NCBI RefSeq assembly: GCF_013141915.1
Contig: NZ_SROX01000019.1
Coordinates: forward strand, 86,196-150,195
DNA from: Cupriavidus necator
GTDB taxonomy: Bacteria > Pseudomonadota > Gammaproteobacteria > Burkholderiales > Burkholderiaceae
Direction of reading: 5' to 3'
DNA: 64,000 bases
The notes beneath the pieces were generated by a model. It was given only the letters and a program-made list of their open reading frames with translations. It did not search any database and was not told the DNA's origin. The position numbers and the translations under genes are program-made. This document shows positions 7,622 to 15,766 of the stretch, one piece after another (the stretch's first letter is position 1; each line of letters opens with the position of its first letter).

Positions 7622-9421
7622 TCAGAACACGTTGACCTGGTCCACCGCGCCGGCGGCGTGCACCGTGCCGTCAGCCGGCGCGACGGTCTCGGCCAGCCAC
7701 TTGGGCTCGGCCTGCGCCGCCAGCGGATCCTGCGGCAGCACGCGATGGCGCAGGACCAGCTGCGCCAGCCGCATGCGGCGCACCGAGCCGATGCGCCCGG
7801 CTTCCCAGGCCATCGCCACCGCGCTGGTCACGTGGTACAGCGCCGAGGCCGCCTGGCGCGCCAGCAGCTCGCCGTCGGCGCCGGCCTCGGCGGCCTGGCC
7901 GGCCAGCGTCGCCGCGGCGGCGATGGCGCGCTCGAACACGGCGCGGGCACCGGCGTGCAGCGGCGTATCGGCCAGCAACGCGGCCAGGTGCGCCTGCAAC
8001 ACAGGCAGCGCGCCTTCGCGCCGCACCGCGCGCAGGACGTCGAGCGCGACGATATTGCTGGTGCCTTCCCAGATCGAGCCGAGGTGCGCGTCGCGCAGCA
8101 GGCGCGGGTCGCTCCATTCCTCGATATAGCCGCAGCCGCCGCGGATCTCCATGGCGTCGCCGGTGACCTTGCGCGCGTCGCGGCAGGCGCGGAACTTGAT
8201 CAGCGGCGTCAGGATGCGCATCAGCGGGTAGGCGTCGGCCTCGCCGGCGTCGGCGCGGCGCAGCGCCTCGGCGGTCTGGAACACCATGGTGCGCGCCTGC
8301 TCGGTCGGCAACGTCAGCTTGAGCAGCTGGCGGCGCATCAGCGGCATGTCCTGCAGGCGCTTGCCGAATGCCTGGCGCTCGCGCGCGATGAACAGGCCTT
8401 CGGTCAGCGCGCGGCGCATCAGCCCGGCGGCGCGCACGCCGTTGGACAGGCGCGAGTTGTTGATCATGTCGGCCATCTGCACGAAGCCGCGGCCGGGTTC
8501 GCCTACCAGGTAAGCGTGCGCGCCCTCCAGCCGGATTTCACCGCTGGCCATCGAGCGCGTGCCCAGCTTGTCCTTCAGGCGGATGATGCGGTAGTGGTTG
8601 GCGCTGCCGTCGGCCAGCTTGCGCGGCAGCAGGAACAGCGACACGCCCTTGTGGCCGGGCACGGCGTTGCCGGCCTCGTCCTCCACCCGCGCCAGCACCA
8701 TCGCCAGCGCGGCATCGGGGTTGGAGCAGAACCACTTGTCGCCGAGCAGGCGCCAGCCGCCCTCGGCCGAGGCATCGCGCACCGCGCGCGTGGCGGTGGC
8801 GGCCACGTCGGAGCCGGCGCCCTGCTCGGTCATGAACATCGCGCCCTGGTACAGGTCGTCGAACACCTGCGTGGTCAGGCTGGGCAGGAAGCGCTCGACC
8901 AGCGCCGGGTCGCCGAACTTGCGCAGCGTGCGCGTCAGCGAATCGGTCATCGACAGCGGGCAGCACAGGCCGAACTCGGCCTGCACGAACAGATACGTGA
9001 GCGCGTACTTGGCCGCCGGCGGCATGGGCTGGTCCCAGCCCAGCACGCCGCCGCGGTGCGAGGCCGCGGCGAGGCCGAATTCGGCAAAGGCCACGCGCTC
9101 CATCTCGACATAGGCCGGGTGCTTTTCGATGCGCTGCGCGTCCACGCCCGAGCGGGTGCGGTAAGTGAGCCCGGGCGGGTTCCGGTCGGCCACGCCGGCC
9201 AGTTCGTCAAGCACGCCGCCGGCCAGCGCGCCCATGCGCTCGAGGTGCGGCATCAGGTGGTTGAACAGGTCGGGCGGCAGGTACAGCGGGAGCAGCGCGC
9301 GCAGGTCCGGGTCGGCGGCGAACAGGCTGCCACCCTGGCGGTCGGGCACCGGATGGGCGGCGGCCGCCACGGGCGCGGCCGCGGCTTGCTGGGGGATGTC
9401 GCGCACGGCGCTGGATGGCAT
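7622..9421 (-). CDS. Long acyl-CoA dehydrogenase (AidB/DmdC-type)
   Basis: This 599-residue flavoprotein is about 200 residues longer than short-chain acyl-CoA dehydrogenases and falls with the AidB/DmdC-type group. Recognisable blocks are the middle domain MTEQGAGSDVAATATRA, GDKWFCSNPDAALAMVLAR, the RIIRLKDKLGTRSMASGEI segment, and GCGYIEEWSDPRLLRDAH followed by IWEGTSNIVALDVLRA. The start at 9421 follows AGGAG. It is the first gene of the minus-strand operon and is divergent from a LysR gene. It probably oxidises the CoA thioester made by the downstream CoA-transferase. The exact substrate is not determinable here. Confidence 0.88.
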   Translation of the reverse strand: MPSSAVRDIPQQAAAAPVAAAAHPVPDRQGGSLFAADPDLRALLPLYLPPDLFNHLMPHLERMGALAGGVLDELAGVADRNPPGLTYRTRSGVDAQRIEKHPAYVEMERVAFAEFGLAAASHRGGVLGWDQPMPPAAKYALTYLFVQAEFGLCCPLSMTDSLTRTLRKFGDPALVERFLPSLTTQVFDDLYQGAMFMTEQGAGSDVAATATRAVRDASAEGGWRLLGDKWFCSNPDAALAMVLARVEDEAGNAVPGHKGVSLFLLPRKLADGSANHYRIIRLKDKLGTRSMASGEIRLEGAHAYLVGEPGRGFVQMADMINNSRLSNGVRAAGLMRRALTEGLFIARERQAFGKRLQDMPLMRRQLLKLTLPTEQARTMVFQTAEALRRADAGEADAYPLMRILTPLIKFRACRDARKVTGDAMEIRGGCGYIEEWSDPRLLRDAHLGSIWEGTSNIVALDVLRAVRREGALPVLQAHLAALLADTPLHAGARAVFERAIAAAATLAGQAAEAGADGELLARQAASALYHVTSAVAMAWEAGRIGSVRRMRLAQLVLRHRVLPQDPLAAQAEPKWLAETVAPADGTVHAAGAVDQVNVF

Positions 9422-9542
9422 GGCTGGTCTCCTGGTATGGGGTGGGTGCCGGCTTGCGGCCCCTTTGGCTTCCATTATTCAAACCCCGAGGATTTGCGTC
9501 TAATTCTAAAATTGGCTTGATTCATATAATTTCTGTATCGCC

Positions 9543-10478
9543 ATGGAATTCCGCCACCTGCGTTACTTCCTCGTGCTGGCCGAGGAACTGCACTTTGGCC
9601 GGGCCGCGCGTCGGCTTGCCATCTCGCAGCCGCCGCTGTCGCTCAATATCCAGCAGCTCGAGGCCTCGGTCGGGGCGCGGCTGTTCGACCGCGACAGCCG
9701 CGGCGTGCGGCTGACCGCGGCCGGGCGGGCCTTTCGCGAATCAGCCACGGCCCTGCTGGCGCAGGCCGAGGCCGCGCGGGTGCTGGCGCGCGAGATCGAA
9801 GCCGGCGCGGTCGGGCGCCTGCGCGTTGGCTTTGTCGGCTCGATGCTGTACCGGGGGCTGCCGCAGACACTGCGCGAATTCCAGGCAGCCTACCCCGGCA
9901 TCCAGGTGGCGCTGACCGAGCTGAACTCGCAGGAGCAGATCGACGCGCTGCTGCACGACGAACTCGACGCCGCCTTCATCCACACCGGCCGGGTGCCGGA
10001 CACGCTGCAGGCGACGCTGGTGCATACCGAGCCCTTTGTCTGCTGCCTGCCCGCCGACCATGCACTGGCCAAGCTGGCCGAACTGCCGCTGGCGGCATTG
10101 CGCGGCGAGCCCTTCGTGCTTTTTTCGCGCAAGGCCTCGCCCGACTACTACAGCCGGATCTTCGACATGTGCGCCGCGCAAGGCTTCTCTCCGCAGATCC
10201 GGCATGAGGTGCGGCACTGGCTGTCGGTGGTGTCGCTGGTGTCGCAGGGGATGGGCGTGGCGGTGGTGCCGGCGGCGCTGGCGCGTTCCGGCATGGCCGG
10301 TGCCGCGTTCCGGCCGCTGGCGGACGCGGCGGTGCGCTCGGAGGTCTACTGTGCGTGGAAAGTCGCACCGGACCATCCGGCACGCGACCACTTTGTCGCC
10401 ATGGTGGCGGCGAAGGCGGCAGGCCCGCAAGGCAGCCATCAAGAAAAAGCCACCGGTCCAGGGACCGATGGCTTGTGA
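9543..10478 (+). CDS. LysR-family transcriptional regulator
   Basis: The 311-residue product has the LysR N-terminal helix-turn-helix (MEFRHLRYFLVLAEELHFGRAA, then ISQPPLSLNIQQLEASVGARLF) and a periplasmic-binding-like effector domain. Its 121-bp upstream region is shared with the divergent acyl-CoA dehydrogenase and is markedly AT-rich. A TATAAT hexamer lies at 9525-9530, just before the ATG. It is the likely activator of the acyl-CoA dehydrogenase/Bug/CoA-transferase operon, responding to the acid or its CoA ester. The 3' end overlaps a hairpin that is a terminator for minus-strand transcripts. Confidence 0.92.
   Translation: MEFRHLRYFLVLAEELHFGRAARRLAISQPPLSLNIQQLEASVGARLFDRDSRGVRLTAAGRAFRESATALLAQAEAARVLAREIEAGAVGRLRVGFVGSMLYRGLPQTLREFQAAYPGIQVALTELNSQEQIDALLHDELDAAFIHTGRVPDTLQATLVHTEPFVCCLPADHALAKLAELPLAALRGEPFVLFSRKASPDYYSRIFDMCAAQGFSPQIRHEVRHWLSVVSLVSQGMGVAVVPAALARSGMAGAAFRPLADAAVRSEVYCAWKVAPDHPARDHFVAMVAAKAAGPQGSHQEKATGPGTDGL
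10442..10474 (-). terminator. Intrinsic terminator for leftward transcription
   Basis: Read on the minus strand, AAGCCATCGGTCC pairs with GGACCGGTGGCTT around a short loop (10474 down to 10447), followed at once by TTTTTCTT. On the plus strand there is no T-run, so the signal points leftward. It lies inside the last codons of the LysR gene. No annotated minus-strand gene ends here, which raises the question of what transcript it stops. Confidence 0.7.
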
Positions 10479-10685
10479 AGTACGCGTGGAACGGGGTGTT
10501 CAGCGTGCCGTGAGCTTAACGCCGCTGGCTTACGGCATCCAATAACGCAAATGCAGTAATTGAGCGCCGCCACCGAAGCGCGAGACCGCGCCACTAAGCG
10601 GTTATCATTCGCTTCCTGCCATGCGCCACCGCGGCCATGGCCGCTTGCCCACCCTTGGAGGGGGCAACGCGAAGCCTCATTTGCG
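10443..10685 (-). ncRNA. Candidate small RNA or leftward transcript between LysR gene and feoA (speculative)
   Basis: The 291-bp gap 10479-10769 holds no convincing coding sequence on the minus strand, yet ends leftward at a good Rho-independent terminator. A Fur box lies at the other end (10690-10708). A leftward transcript starting near the Fur box would be about 200-240 nt. No covariance support or clear promoter hexamers are visible, so this is only a hypothesis. Confidence 0.2.
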
Positions 10686-10689
10686 ATAC

Positions 10690-10708
10690 AATGAAAACGA
10701 TTTTCATT
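10690..10708. promoter_or_regulatory. Fur box upstream of feoA
   Basis: AATGAAAA-CGA-TTTTCATT is a near-classical 19-bp Fur operator with perfect 8-bp arms. A possible -10 hexamer TACAAT (10687-10692) overlaps it on the plus strand, so Fur binding would block feoAB transcription when iron is sufficient. It lies 61 bp upstream of the feoA start. Confidence 0.85.
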
Positions 10709-10769
10709 TACATACCCCGGCGCGGTCGCGCGGACCGCTTGGCGGCAGGCCGCGCCACGGACTGGAAGC

Positions 10770-11084
10770 ATGATGCGGTTGTCTGAACTTCCACGGCGCA
10801 CGCCCGCCGTAGTGCAATCGGTGGACGATGCCACCCCCGGGGATCCGGTCGCGCGCCGCCTGCGCGAACTGGGCTTCGTTCCCGGCGAAGCCGTGCAGAT
10901 CATCGCCTACGGACCGTTCGGCATGGATCCGCTGGTGGCACAGGTGGGCTTTACGCGCTTTGCGCTGCGCCGCTCGGAGGCGGCGCGCATCGGCGTGGAG
11001 ATCGCCAGCGCCTCGGTTACCCGCCTCGCCCCCGCCGCGCAGGGCGACGAGACTGCCCCACCGTCCGCCCAGCGGACTGCCTGA
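10770..11084 (+). CDS. feoA: Ferrous iron transport protein FeoA
   Basis: FeoA is a small cytoplasmic SH3-like partner of the FeoB transporter. The 104-residue product has the FeoA core: RRLRELGFVPGEAVQII, then a GPFGMDPLVAQV segment and FALRRSEAARI. The C-terminal twenty residues are low-complexity. A second ATG directly follows the first; either could be used, and GGAAG lies just upstream. A Fur box precedes it and feoB follows after 14 bp, so the genes form an iron-repressed operon. The family assignment is clear from sequence and context. Confidence 0.92.
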   Translation: MMRLSELPRRTPAVVQSVDDATPGDPVARRLRELGFVPGEAVQIIAYGPFGMDPLVAQVGFTRFALRRSEAARIGVEIASASVTRLAPAAQGDETAPPSAQRTA

Positions 11085-11098
11085 GCCTTCCCCGGATT

Positions 11099-12955
11099 AT
11101 GTCTGCAGCTGCTTCCCCTTCTGCCTTGCGCATTGCGCTGGTCGGCAATCCCAATTGCGGCAAGACCGCACTGTTCAACCGCCTGACCGGCAGCCGCCAG
11201 AAGGTGGCCAACTACGCGGGCGTCACGGTCGAGCGCAAGGAGGGCTACTTCGTGTCGCCGGCCGGACGCCAGGTGCGCATCCTGGACCTGCCCGGCGCCT
11301 ACAGCCTGCATGCGGCCAGCCTCGATGAGGCCATCACGCGCGATGTCTGCCTGGGCCAGCGCCCTGGCGAAGCGCGCCCTGACCTGCTGGTGTCGGTGGT
11401 TGACGCCACCAACCTGCGCCTGCACCTGCGCTTCGTGCTGGAACTGCGGCAGCTGGGGCTGCCGATGGTGGTGGTGCTCAATATGAGCGACGCCGCCGCG
11501 CGGCGCGGCATCGAGATCGACCGCGACAAGCTGGCGGCCGCGCTGGGCGTGCCGGTGGTCAGCACCGTGGCGGTCCGGCGCGACGGCGCCGCGGCGCTGG
11601 TCAGCCTGCTCGACGCCACGCTGCCCCCCGCCCCGCCGGCCGCAGCGGCCTTCGCCAACGATGTCGACGTGCACGCCGAAGTCAACCGCCTGCTGGCGGC
11701 CGCGGTGAGCATGCCGGCGCGCACCGCCGCGCTGGATGACCGCATCGACCGCATCGTGCTGCATCCGGTGTTCGGCCTGCTGCTGCTGGCGGTGCTGCTG
11801 TTCCTGATGTTCCAGGCGGTGTTCTCGTGGGCCCAGCCGCTGATGGACGGCATCGAGGGCGGCGTGCACTGGGCCGGCGAGATGCTGGGCGCGTGGCTGC
11901 CCGACGGCATGCTCAAGAGCCTGCTGGTCGACGGCCTGGTCGCGGGGCTGGGCAGCGTGGTGGTGTTCCTGCCGCAGATCCTGATCCTGTTTCTGTTCAT
12001 CCTGACGCTGGAGGAATCCGGCTACCTGCCGCGCGCGGCCTTCCTGCTCGACCGCCTGATGATGGGCGCGGGGCTGTCGGGGCGCTCGTTCATTCCGCTG
12101 CTGTCCAGCTTTGCCTGCGCCATCCCCGGCATCATGGCCACGCGCACCATCCAGGACCCGCGCGACCGGCTCACCACCATCCTGGTGGCGCCGCTGATGA
12201 CCTGCTCGGCACGGCTGCCGGTCTATGCGCTGCTGATTGGCGCCTTTATTCCCGAGCGCACCGTGATGGGCCTGTTCAACCTGCAGGGGCTGGTGCTGTT
12301 CGCGCTGTACGTGGCCGGCATCGTCAGCGCGCTGGTGGTGGCCTATGCGCTCAAGTTCCTGCGCCGCGACCGCACCGACCATCCGCTGCTGATGGAGCTG
12401 CCGTCGTACCGCATCCCCAACCCGCGCGACGTCGCCATCGGCCTGTGGGAGCGTGCCCGCATCTTCCTGTCGCGCGTGGGCAAGGTGATCCTGGCGCTGA
12501 CGGTGCTGCTGTGGTTCCTGTCGACCTTTCCGTCCGCCCCGGCGGGCGCGACCGCGCCGGCGATCGACTACAGCTTTGCCGGCATGATCGGCCATGCGCT
12601 GCAGAAGGTGTTCGCGCCGGTGGGCTTCAACTGGCAGATCTGCATTGCGCTGGTACCGGGCCTGGCCGCACGCGAAGTCGCCGTAGGCGCGCTGGCCACC
12701 GTGTACGCGCTGTCGGGCAATGAAGAGACCGTGGCGACACAGCTGGCGCCGATGATCGCAGCGCAATGGTCGCTGGCCACCGCGCTGTCGCTGCTGGCGT
12801 GGTACGTGTTCGCGCCGCAGTGCATCTCCACGCTCGCGGTGATCCGGCGCGAAACCGGCTCGTGGAAGGTGATGGCGCTGTCGGCCGCCTACCTGACCGG
12901 GCTGGCCTACCTGGCCGCGTTCGTGACCTACCGCGTCGCGCTGATGTTCAGCTGA
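11099..12955 (+). CDS. feoB: Ferrous iron transporter FeoB
   Basis: FeoB is the GTPase-linked inner-membrane Fe(II) transporter. This 618-residue form is short compared with the roughly 770 residues of the enterobacterial protein. The N-terminal G domain shows G1 GNPNCGKT (residues 16-23), G3 DLPGAY and G4 NMSD. The membrane part begins near residue 220 and carries Gate motifs with conserved cysteines, SSFACAIPGIMATR and TCSARLPVYALLIGAF. The C-terminal segment VFAPQCISTLAVIRRETGSW is typical. It lies 14 bp after feoA. The family is secure; the shorter length reflects a smaller linker after the G domain. Confidence 0.95.
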   Translation: MSAAASPSALRIALVGNPNCGKTALFNRLTGSRQKVANYAGVTVERKEGYFVSPAGRQVRILDLPGAYSLHAASLDEAITRDVCLGQRPGEARPDLLVSVVDATNLRLHLRFVLELRQLGLPMVVVLNMSDAAARRGIEIDRDKLAAALGVPVVSTVAVRRDGAAALVSLLDATLPPAPPAAAAFANDVDVHAEVNRLLAAAVSMPARTAALDDRIDRIVLHPVFGLLLLAVLLFLMFQAVFSWAQPLMDGIEGGVHWAGEMLGAWLPDGMLKSLLVDGLVAGLGSVVVFLPQILILFLFILTLEESGYLPRAAFLLDRLMMGAGLSGRSFIPLLSSFACAIPGIMATRTIQDPRDRLTTILVAPLMTCSARLPVYALLIGAFIPERTVMGLFNLQGLVLFALYVAGIVSALVVAYALKFLRRDRTDHPLLMELPSYRIPNPRDVAIGLWERARIFLSRVGKVILALTVLLWFLSTFPSAPAGATAPAIDYSFAGMIGHALQKVFAPVGFNWQICIALVPGLAAREVAVGALATVYALSGNEETVATQLAPMIAAQWSLATALSLLAWYVFAPQCISTLAVIRRETGSWKVMALSAAYLTGLAYLAAFVTYRVALMFS

Positions 12956-12969
12956 GGCCAGCCGCCGCC

Positions 12970-13287
12970 ATGACGCTCTACCACGCCATCGAAACCCTGC
13001 TGGTCCCGCTGATCGTGCTGGCGTGCGCGGTGTCGGTGCTGGCGCGCTATGCGCCGCGCACGCGCGAGCGCGTCAAGGCGGCGCTGGCGGCGCGACTGGG
13101 CGGCGCTGGCGCCGCCGGCTGGCGCGGCCGCCTGGCGCGCTGGCTGGCCCCGCAGGCCGCCGCAGGCTGCGCCAGCGGCTGCGACGACGGCGGCTGCAAT
13201 ACCTGCGGCGCCAATACGGCCAACAACACCTCCGGCAGCCAGGACAAGCCTGCCGAGCAGGTCGTGCGCTTCGTGCGCAAGCGCTGA
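12970..13287 (+). CDS. Small Cys-rich membrane-anchored protein downstream of feoB
   Basis: The 105-residue product has one hydrophobic segment (about residues 8-25) followed by a basic stretch and a cysteine cluster of pattern C-x3-C-x4-C-x2-C near residues 67-79 (CASGCDDGGCNTC). It starts 14 bp after feoB on the same strand, so it is probably the third gene of the feo operon. In enterobacteria the third gene is FeoC, a small winged-helix protein with cysteines. This protein is not obviously FeoC, but the cysteine cluster could bind iron or an Fe-S cluster in the same context. The function is not established. Confidence 0.75.
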   Translation: MTLYHAIETLLVPLIVLACAVSVLARYAPRTRERVKAALAARLGGAGAAGWRGRLARWLAPQAAAGCASGCDDGGCNTCGANTANNTSGSQDKPAEQVVRFVRKR

Positions 13288-13314
13288 ACGGCGCGCTTTC
13301 CGCCTCCAGAAATC

Positions 13315-13333
13315 CACGCAGAAACGGGTACGC
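13315..13333 (+). repeat. Dispersed 19-bp repeat, copy 1
   Basis: CACGCAGAAACGGGTACGC. Six intergenic copies of the pattern YACGCAGAANNNGGTACGC are found in the window. This copy is identical to the inverted copy at 41336-41354. It is followed directly by a 9-bp hairpin. Confidence 0.7.
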
Positions 13334-13364
13334 CCGCTGCTTTCGCCCGGTGCGGAAGCAGCGG
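13334..13364. terminator. Hairpin downstream of the feo operon
   Basis: CCGCTGCTT (13334-13342) pairs perfectly with AAGCAGCGG (13356-13364), followed by TTTGCG. It lies 47 bp after the stop of the Cys-rich gene and directly after repeat copy 1. It may terminate feo transcription, though the T-run is short. Confidence 0.4.
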
Positions 13365-13450
13365 TTTGCGCTCGTCTGCGTGCGCCGGTGGGGCCATGCG
13401 GCGCGGGCCCTGCGCGGGCCAACCCGGCCCTGCAAAGCCTTGCGCCGCTG

Positions 13451-13469
13451 CACGCAGAATCGGGTACGC
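13451..13469 (+). repeat. Dispersed 19-bp repeat, copy 2
   Basis: CACGCAGAATCGGGTACGC, followed by TTTTGCG. It has the same orientation as copies 1 and 3, with start-to-start spacing of 136 bp from copy 1 and 68 bp to copy 3. The intervening DNA shows no convincing gene. Confidence 0.7.
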
Positions 13470-13518
13470 TTTTGCGTGCGCTTGCCTGGTTTGCATGCCG
13501 GCAAGTGTCGAAAGCAGG

Positions 13519-13537
13519 CACGCAGAATTGGGTACGC
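13519..13537 (+). repeat. Dispersed 19-bp repeat, copy 3
   Basis: CACGCAGAATTGGGTACGC, followed by TTTGG. It is identical to the copy at 24223-24241. The remaining stretch from here to 13800 carries no supported gene or site. Confidence 0.7.
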
Positions 13538-13800
13538 TTTGGCCTTTTGCCCATCCTCCCTCGCCCCGGGGCGACGGAAACACAGGCGCGGGTGCCGGCA
13601 CAGTGGGATCCCAATCCTTTGGCGCAACGCCGTTGCGGCCGGCCCCCCAGAACGGACCACGGTGGCTCGCCGCGCAACGCGGCAGGCGCGCCACGCTTGA
13701 CCGGCTGCCGGCTTGTCGACTAACCTTGCCCGGTCATATGGACTTGCGCTGCGTGCGCATTCACCCGGCGCGGCTGCGGCCCGCTCTCTCTCCCGCCACG

Positions 13801-13947
13801 ATGAACCGTTACACCAGCACTCCCTGCCAGGCTGCCGATGCGTCCCGCATCGCTGCCCGCGCGCGCGTGCTGGCTGCCCTGGCATCGGGCCGCGCCCTGC
13901 GCGCTTCCTCGCTACTGCTAAGCCTACCGATCGGTTGCCGGGCCTAG
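13801..13947 (+). CDS. leuL: Putative leu leader peptide (transcription attenuation)
   Basis: A 48-codon open frame ends in Ser-Leu-Leu-Leu-Ser-Leu-Pro-Ile. The leucine codons in that cluster are CTA, CTG, CTA and CTA, whereas CTA is rare in the neighbouring genes, which use CTG almost exclusively. A run of rare leucine codons shortly before a hairpin and upstream of leuA is the hallmark of leucine-operon attenuation, as in the enteric leu leader. Ribosome stalling there under leucine shortage would change downstream folding. The ribosome-binding site is weak and the true leader start could be further downstream, so the start is uncertain. The regulatory role is inferred. Confidence 0.6.
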   Translation: MNRYTSTPCQAADASRIAARARVLAALASGRALRASSLLLSLPIGCRA

Positions 13948-13953
13948 GGCCCC

Positions 13954-13989
13954 GTGGCAGTTCGGCAGCCTTTCGCCACCCTTTTCCCG
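13954..13989 (+). promoter_or_regulatory. Putative attenuator hairpin before leuA
   Basis: GTGGC (13954-13958) pairs with GCCAC (13975-13979) and is followed by CCTTTTCCC. It starts 6 bp after the stop of the leucine-rich leader peptide, with a self-complementary GGGCC-TAG-GGCCC segment at the leader's end that could form an alternative structure. The fold is short, and alternatives were not computed. Confidence 0.4.
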
Positions 13990-14032
13990 TTGATTCATCG
14001 TTCATCTTCCCTTGCGAGGAAGGAGACCCCAT

Positions 14033-15742
14033 ATGCTCGGCAATCCCGCCACCAAATACCGCCCCGCCGCCACCGTCGACATCCCTGACCGCACCTGGCC
14101 CGGCCGCACCCTTACGCGCGCGCCGCGCTGGATGAGCACTGACCTGCGCGACGGCAACCAGGCCCTGATCGAGCCGATGAACCCGGCGCGCAAGCTGCGC
14201 TTCTTCGAACAGCTGGTGAAGATCGGCCTGAAGGAAATCGAAGTGGCGTTTCCCGCCGCCTCGCAGACCGACTTCGACTTCGTGCGCATGCTGATCGAAG
14301 AACAGCGCATTCCCGACGACGTCACCATCGTCGTGCTGACGCAAGCGCGCGAGGACCTGATCCGCCGTACCGTCGAATCCGTGCGCGGCGCGGCGCGGGC
14401 TACCGTGCACCTGTACAACCCGATCGCACCGGCCTGGCGGCGCATCGTCTTCAATGCCTCGCGCGACGAGATCAAGGACGTCGCGGTAACGGGCACGCGC
14501 CTGATCAAGTCGCTGACCGATGCCATGCCCGAGACCGCCTGGACCTATGAGTATTCGCCCGAGACCTTCAGCCTGGCCGAACTCGATTTCTCGCTGGAAG
14601 TGAGCGACGCGGTCTCGGCCGCGTGGCAGGCCGGGCCCGGCCGCCCGATGATCCTGAACCTGCCGACCACGGTGGAATGCAGCACGCCCAATGTATTCGC
14701 CGACCAGGTCGAATGGATGCACCGCCGCCTCGCTCGGCGCGAGCACATCGCGCTGTCGGTGCACCCGCACAATGACCGCGGCACCGCGGTGGCCGCCGCG
14801 GAGCTGGCGCTGATGGCGGGCGCCGACCGCGTCGAGGGCTGCCTGTTCGGCAACGGCGAGCGCACCGGCAACGTCGACCTGGTGACGCTGGCGCTGAACC
14901 TCTATACGCAGGGCGTGGCGCCACAGCTGGACTTCTCCGACATCGATGCGGTGCGCCAGTGCGTGGAGCACTGCAACCAGCTGCCGGTGCATCCGCGCCA
15001 TCCGTATGTGGGCGACCTGGTGTTCACCGCGTTCTCGGGCTCGCACCAGGATGCAATCCGCAAGGGCTTTGCGCAGCAGCAGCCGGACGGCATCTGGGAG
15101 GTGCCCTACCTGCCGATCGACCCGGCCGACCTGGGCCGCAGCTATGACGCGGTGATCCGCGTCAACAGCCAGTCGGGCAAGGGCGGCATGGCTTACCTGC
15201 TGGAACAGGTGCATGGCCTCTACCTGCCGCGACGGCTGCAGATCGAGTTCAGCCGCGCGGTGCAGGCCATGACCGACGACACCGGGCGGGAAGCGAGCGC
15301 GGACGACCTCCACGGCCTGTTCCAGCGCGAGTACCTGGCGCGCGAGACGCCGCTGCGCTATGTCTCGCATCAGTTGGCATCAGACAGCGGTGGCGCCACC
15401 GTGATCACGGTGCAGATGGTGCGCAACGGCCAGCCCTGCAGCGTGCGCGGCAGCGGCAACGGGCCCATCGACGCCTTCGTCAATGCGCTGGACCTGCCGG
15501 TACGCGTGATGGATTACCACGAGCATGCGATGACCGCCGGCGCCGATGCGCGGGCAGCGTGCTATGTGGAAGTGCGCGTGGGCGATTCACCGACCGGGTT
15601 CGGCGCCGGCATCGACGCCAACCTGGTCACGGCCTCGCTGCGCGCAGTGCTCTCGGGCGTGAACCGGCACCTGCAGGCCGGCTTTGGTGCAAGCCATGCC
15701 GCGGCACATACAGCAGCGTCCGGTGCGGCCGCCGAGGCCTGA
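14033..15742 (+). CDS. leuA: 2-isopropylmalate synthase LeuA
   Basis: LeuA condenses 2-oxoisovalerate with acetyl-CoA in the first committed step of leucine synthesis. The 569-residue protein has the DRE-TIM motif LRDGNQAL near residue 38, metal-binding HPHNDRGTAVA, and GCLFGNGERTGNVDL. The C-terminal roughly 150 residues form the LeuA allosteric domain that senses leucine. The N-terminus (GNPATKYRP) and length match the long actinobacterial-type form. The start at 14033 follows AAGGAGA by 7 nt. It stands alone downstream of the leader peptide, and a perfect 11-bp hairpin follows it. Confidence 0.95.
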   Translation: MLGNPATKYRPAATVDIPDRTWPGRTLTRAPRWMSTDLRDGNQALIEPMNPARKLRFFEQLVKIGLKEIEVAFPAASQTDFDFVRMLIEEQRIPDDVTIVVLTQAREDLIRRTVESVRGAARATVHLYNPIAPAWRRIVFNASRDEIKDVAVTGTRLIKSLTDAMPETAWTYEYSPETFSLAELDFSLEVSDAVSAAWQAGPGRPMILNLPTTVECSTPNVFADQVEWMHRRLARREHIALSVHPHNDRGTAVAAAELALMAGADRVEGCLFGNGERTGNVDLVTLALNLYTQGVAPQLDFSDIDAVRQCVEHCNQLPVHPRHPYVGDLVFTAFSGSHQDAIRKGFAQQQPDGIWEVPYLPIDPADLGRSYDAVIRVNSQSGKGGMAYLLEQVHGLYLPRRLQIEFSRAVQAMTDDTGREASADDLHGLFQREYLARETPLRYVSHQLASDSGGATVITVQMVRNGQPCSVRGSGNGPIDAFVNALDLPVRVMDYHEHAMTAGADARAACYVEVRVGDSPTGFGAGIDANLVTASLRAVLSGVNRHLQAGFGASHAAAHTAASGAAAEA

Positions 15743-15766
15743 CGCCCGGCGTATCGCAAGAAAACC

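Noticed and set aside
10439..10903. 154-codon minus-strand frame across the feoA promoter
   Set aside because: It runs through the Fur box and part of feoA, has no family resemblance and no ribosome site.
13315..13537. Three 19-bp repeats considered as a CRISPR array
   Set aside because: Spacing is irregular (136 and 68 bp), the repeats are too short and no cas genes are near.
13366..14135. Several overlapping frames in the 13.3-14.1 kb spacer
   Set aside because: They run over the 19-bp repeats and hairpins, with no family similarity; only the short leucine-rich leader and leuA are retained.
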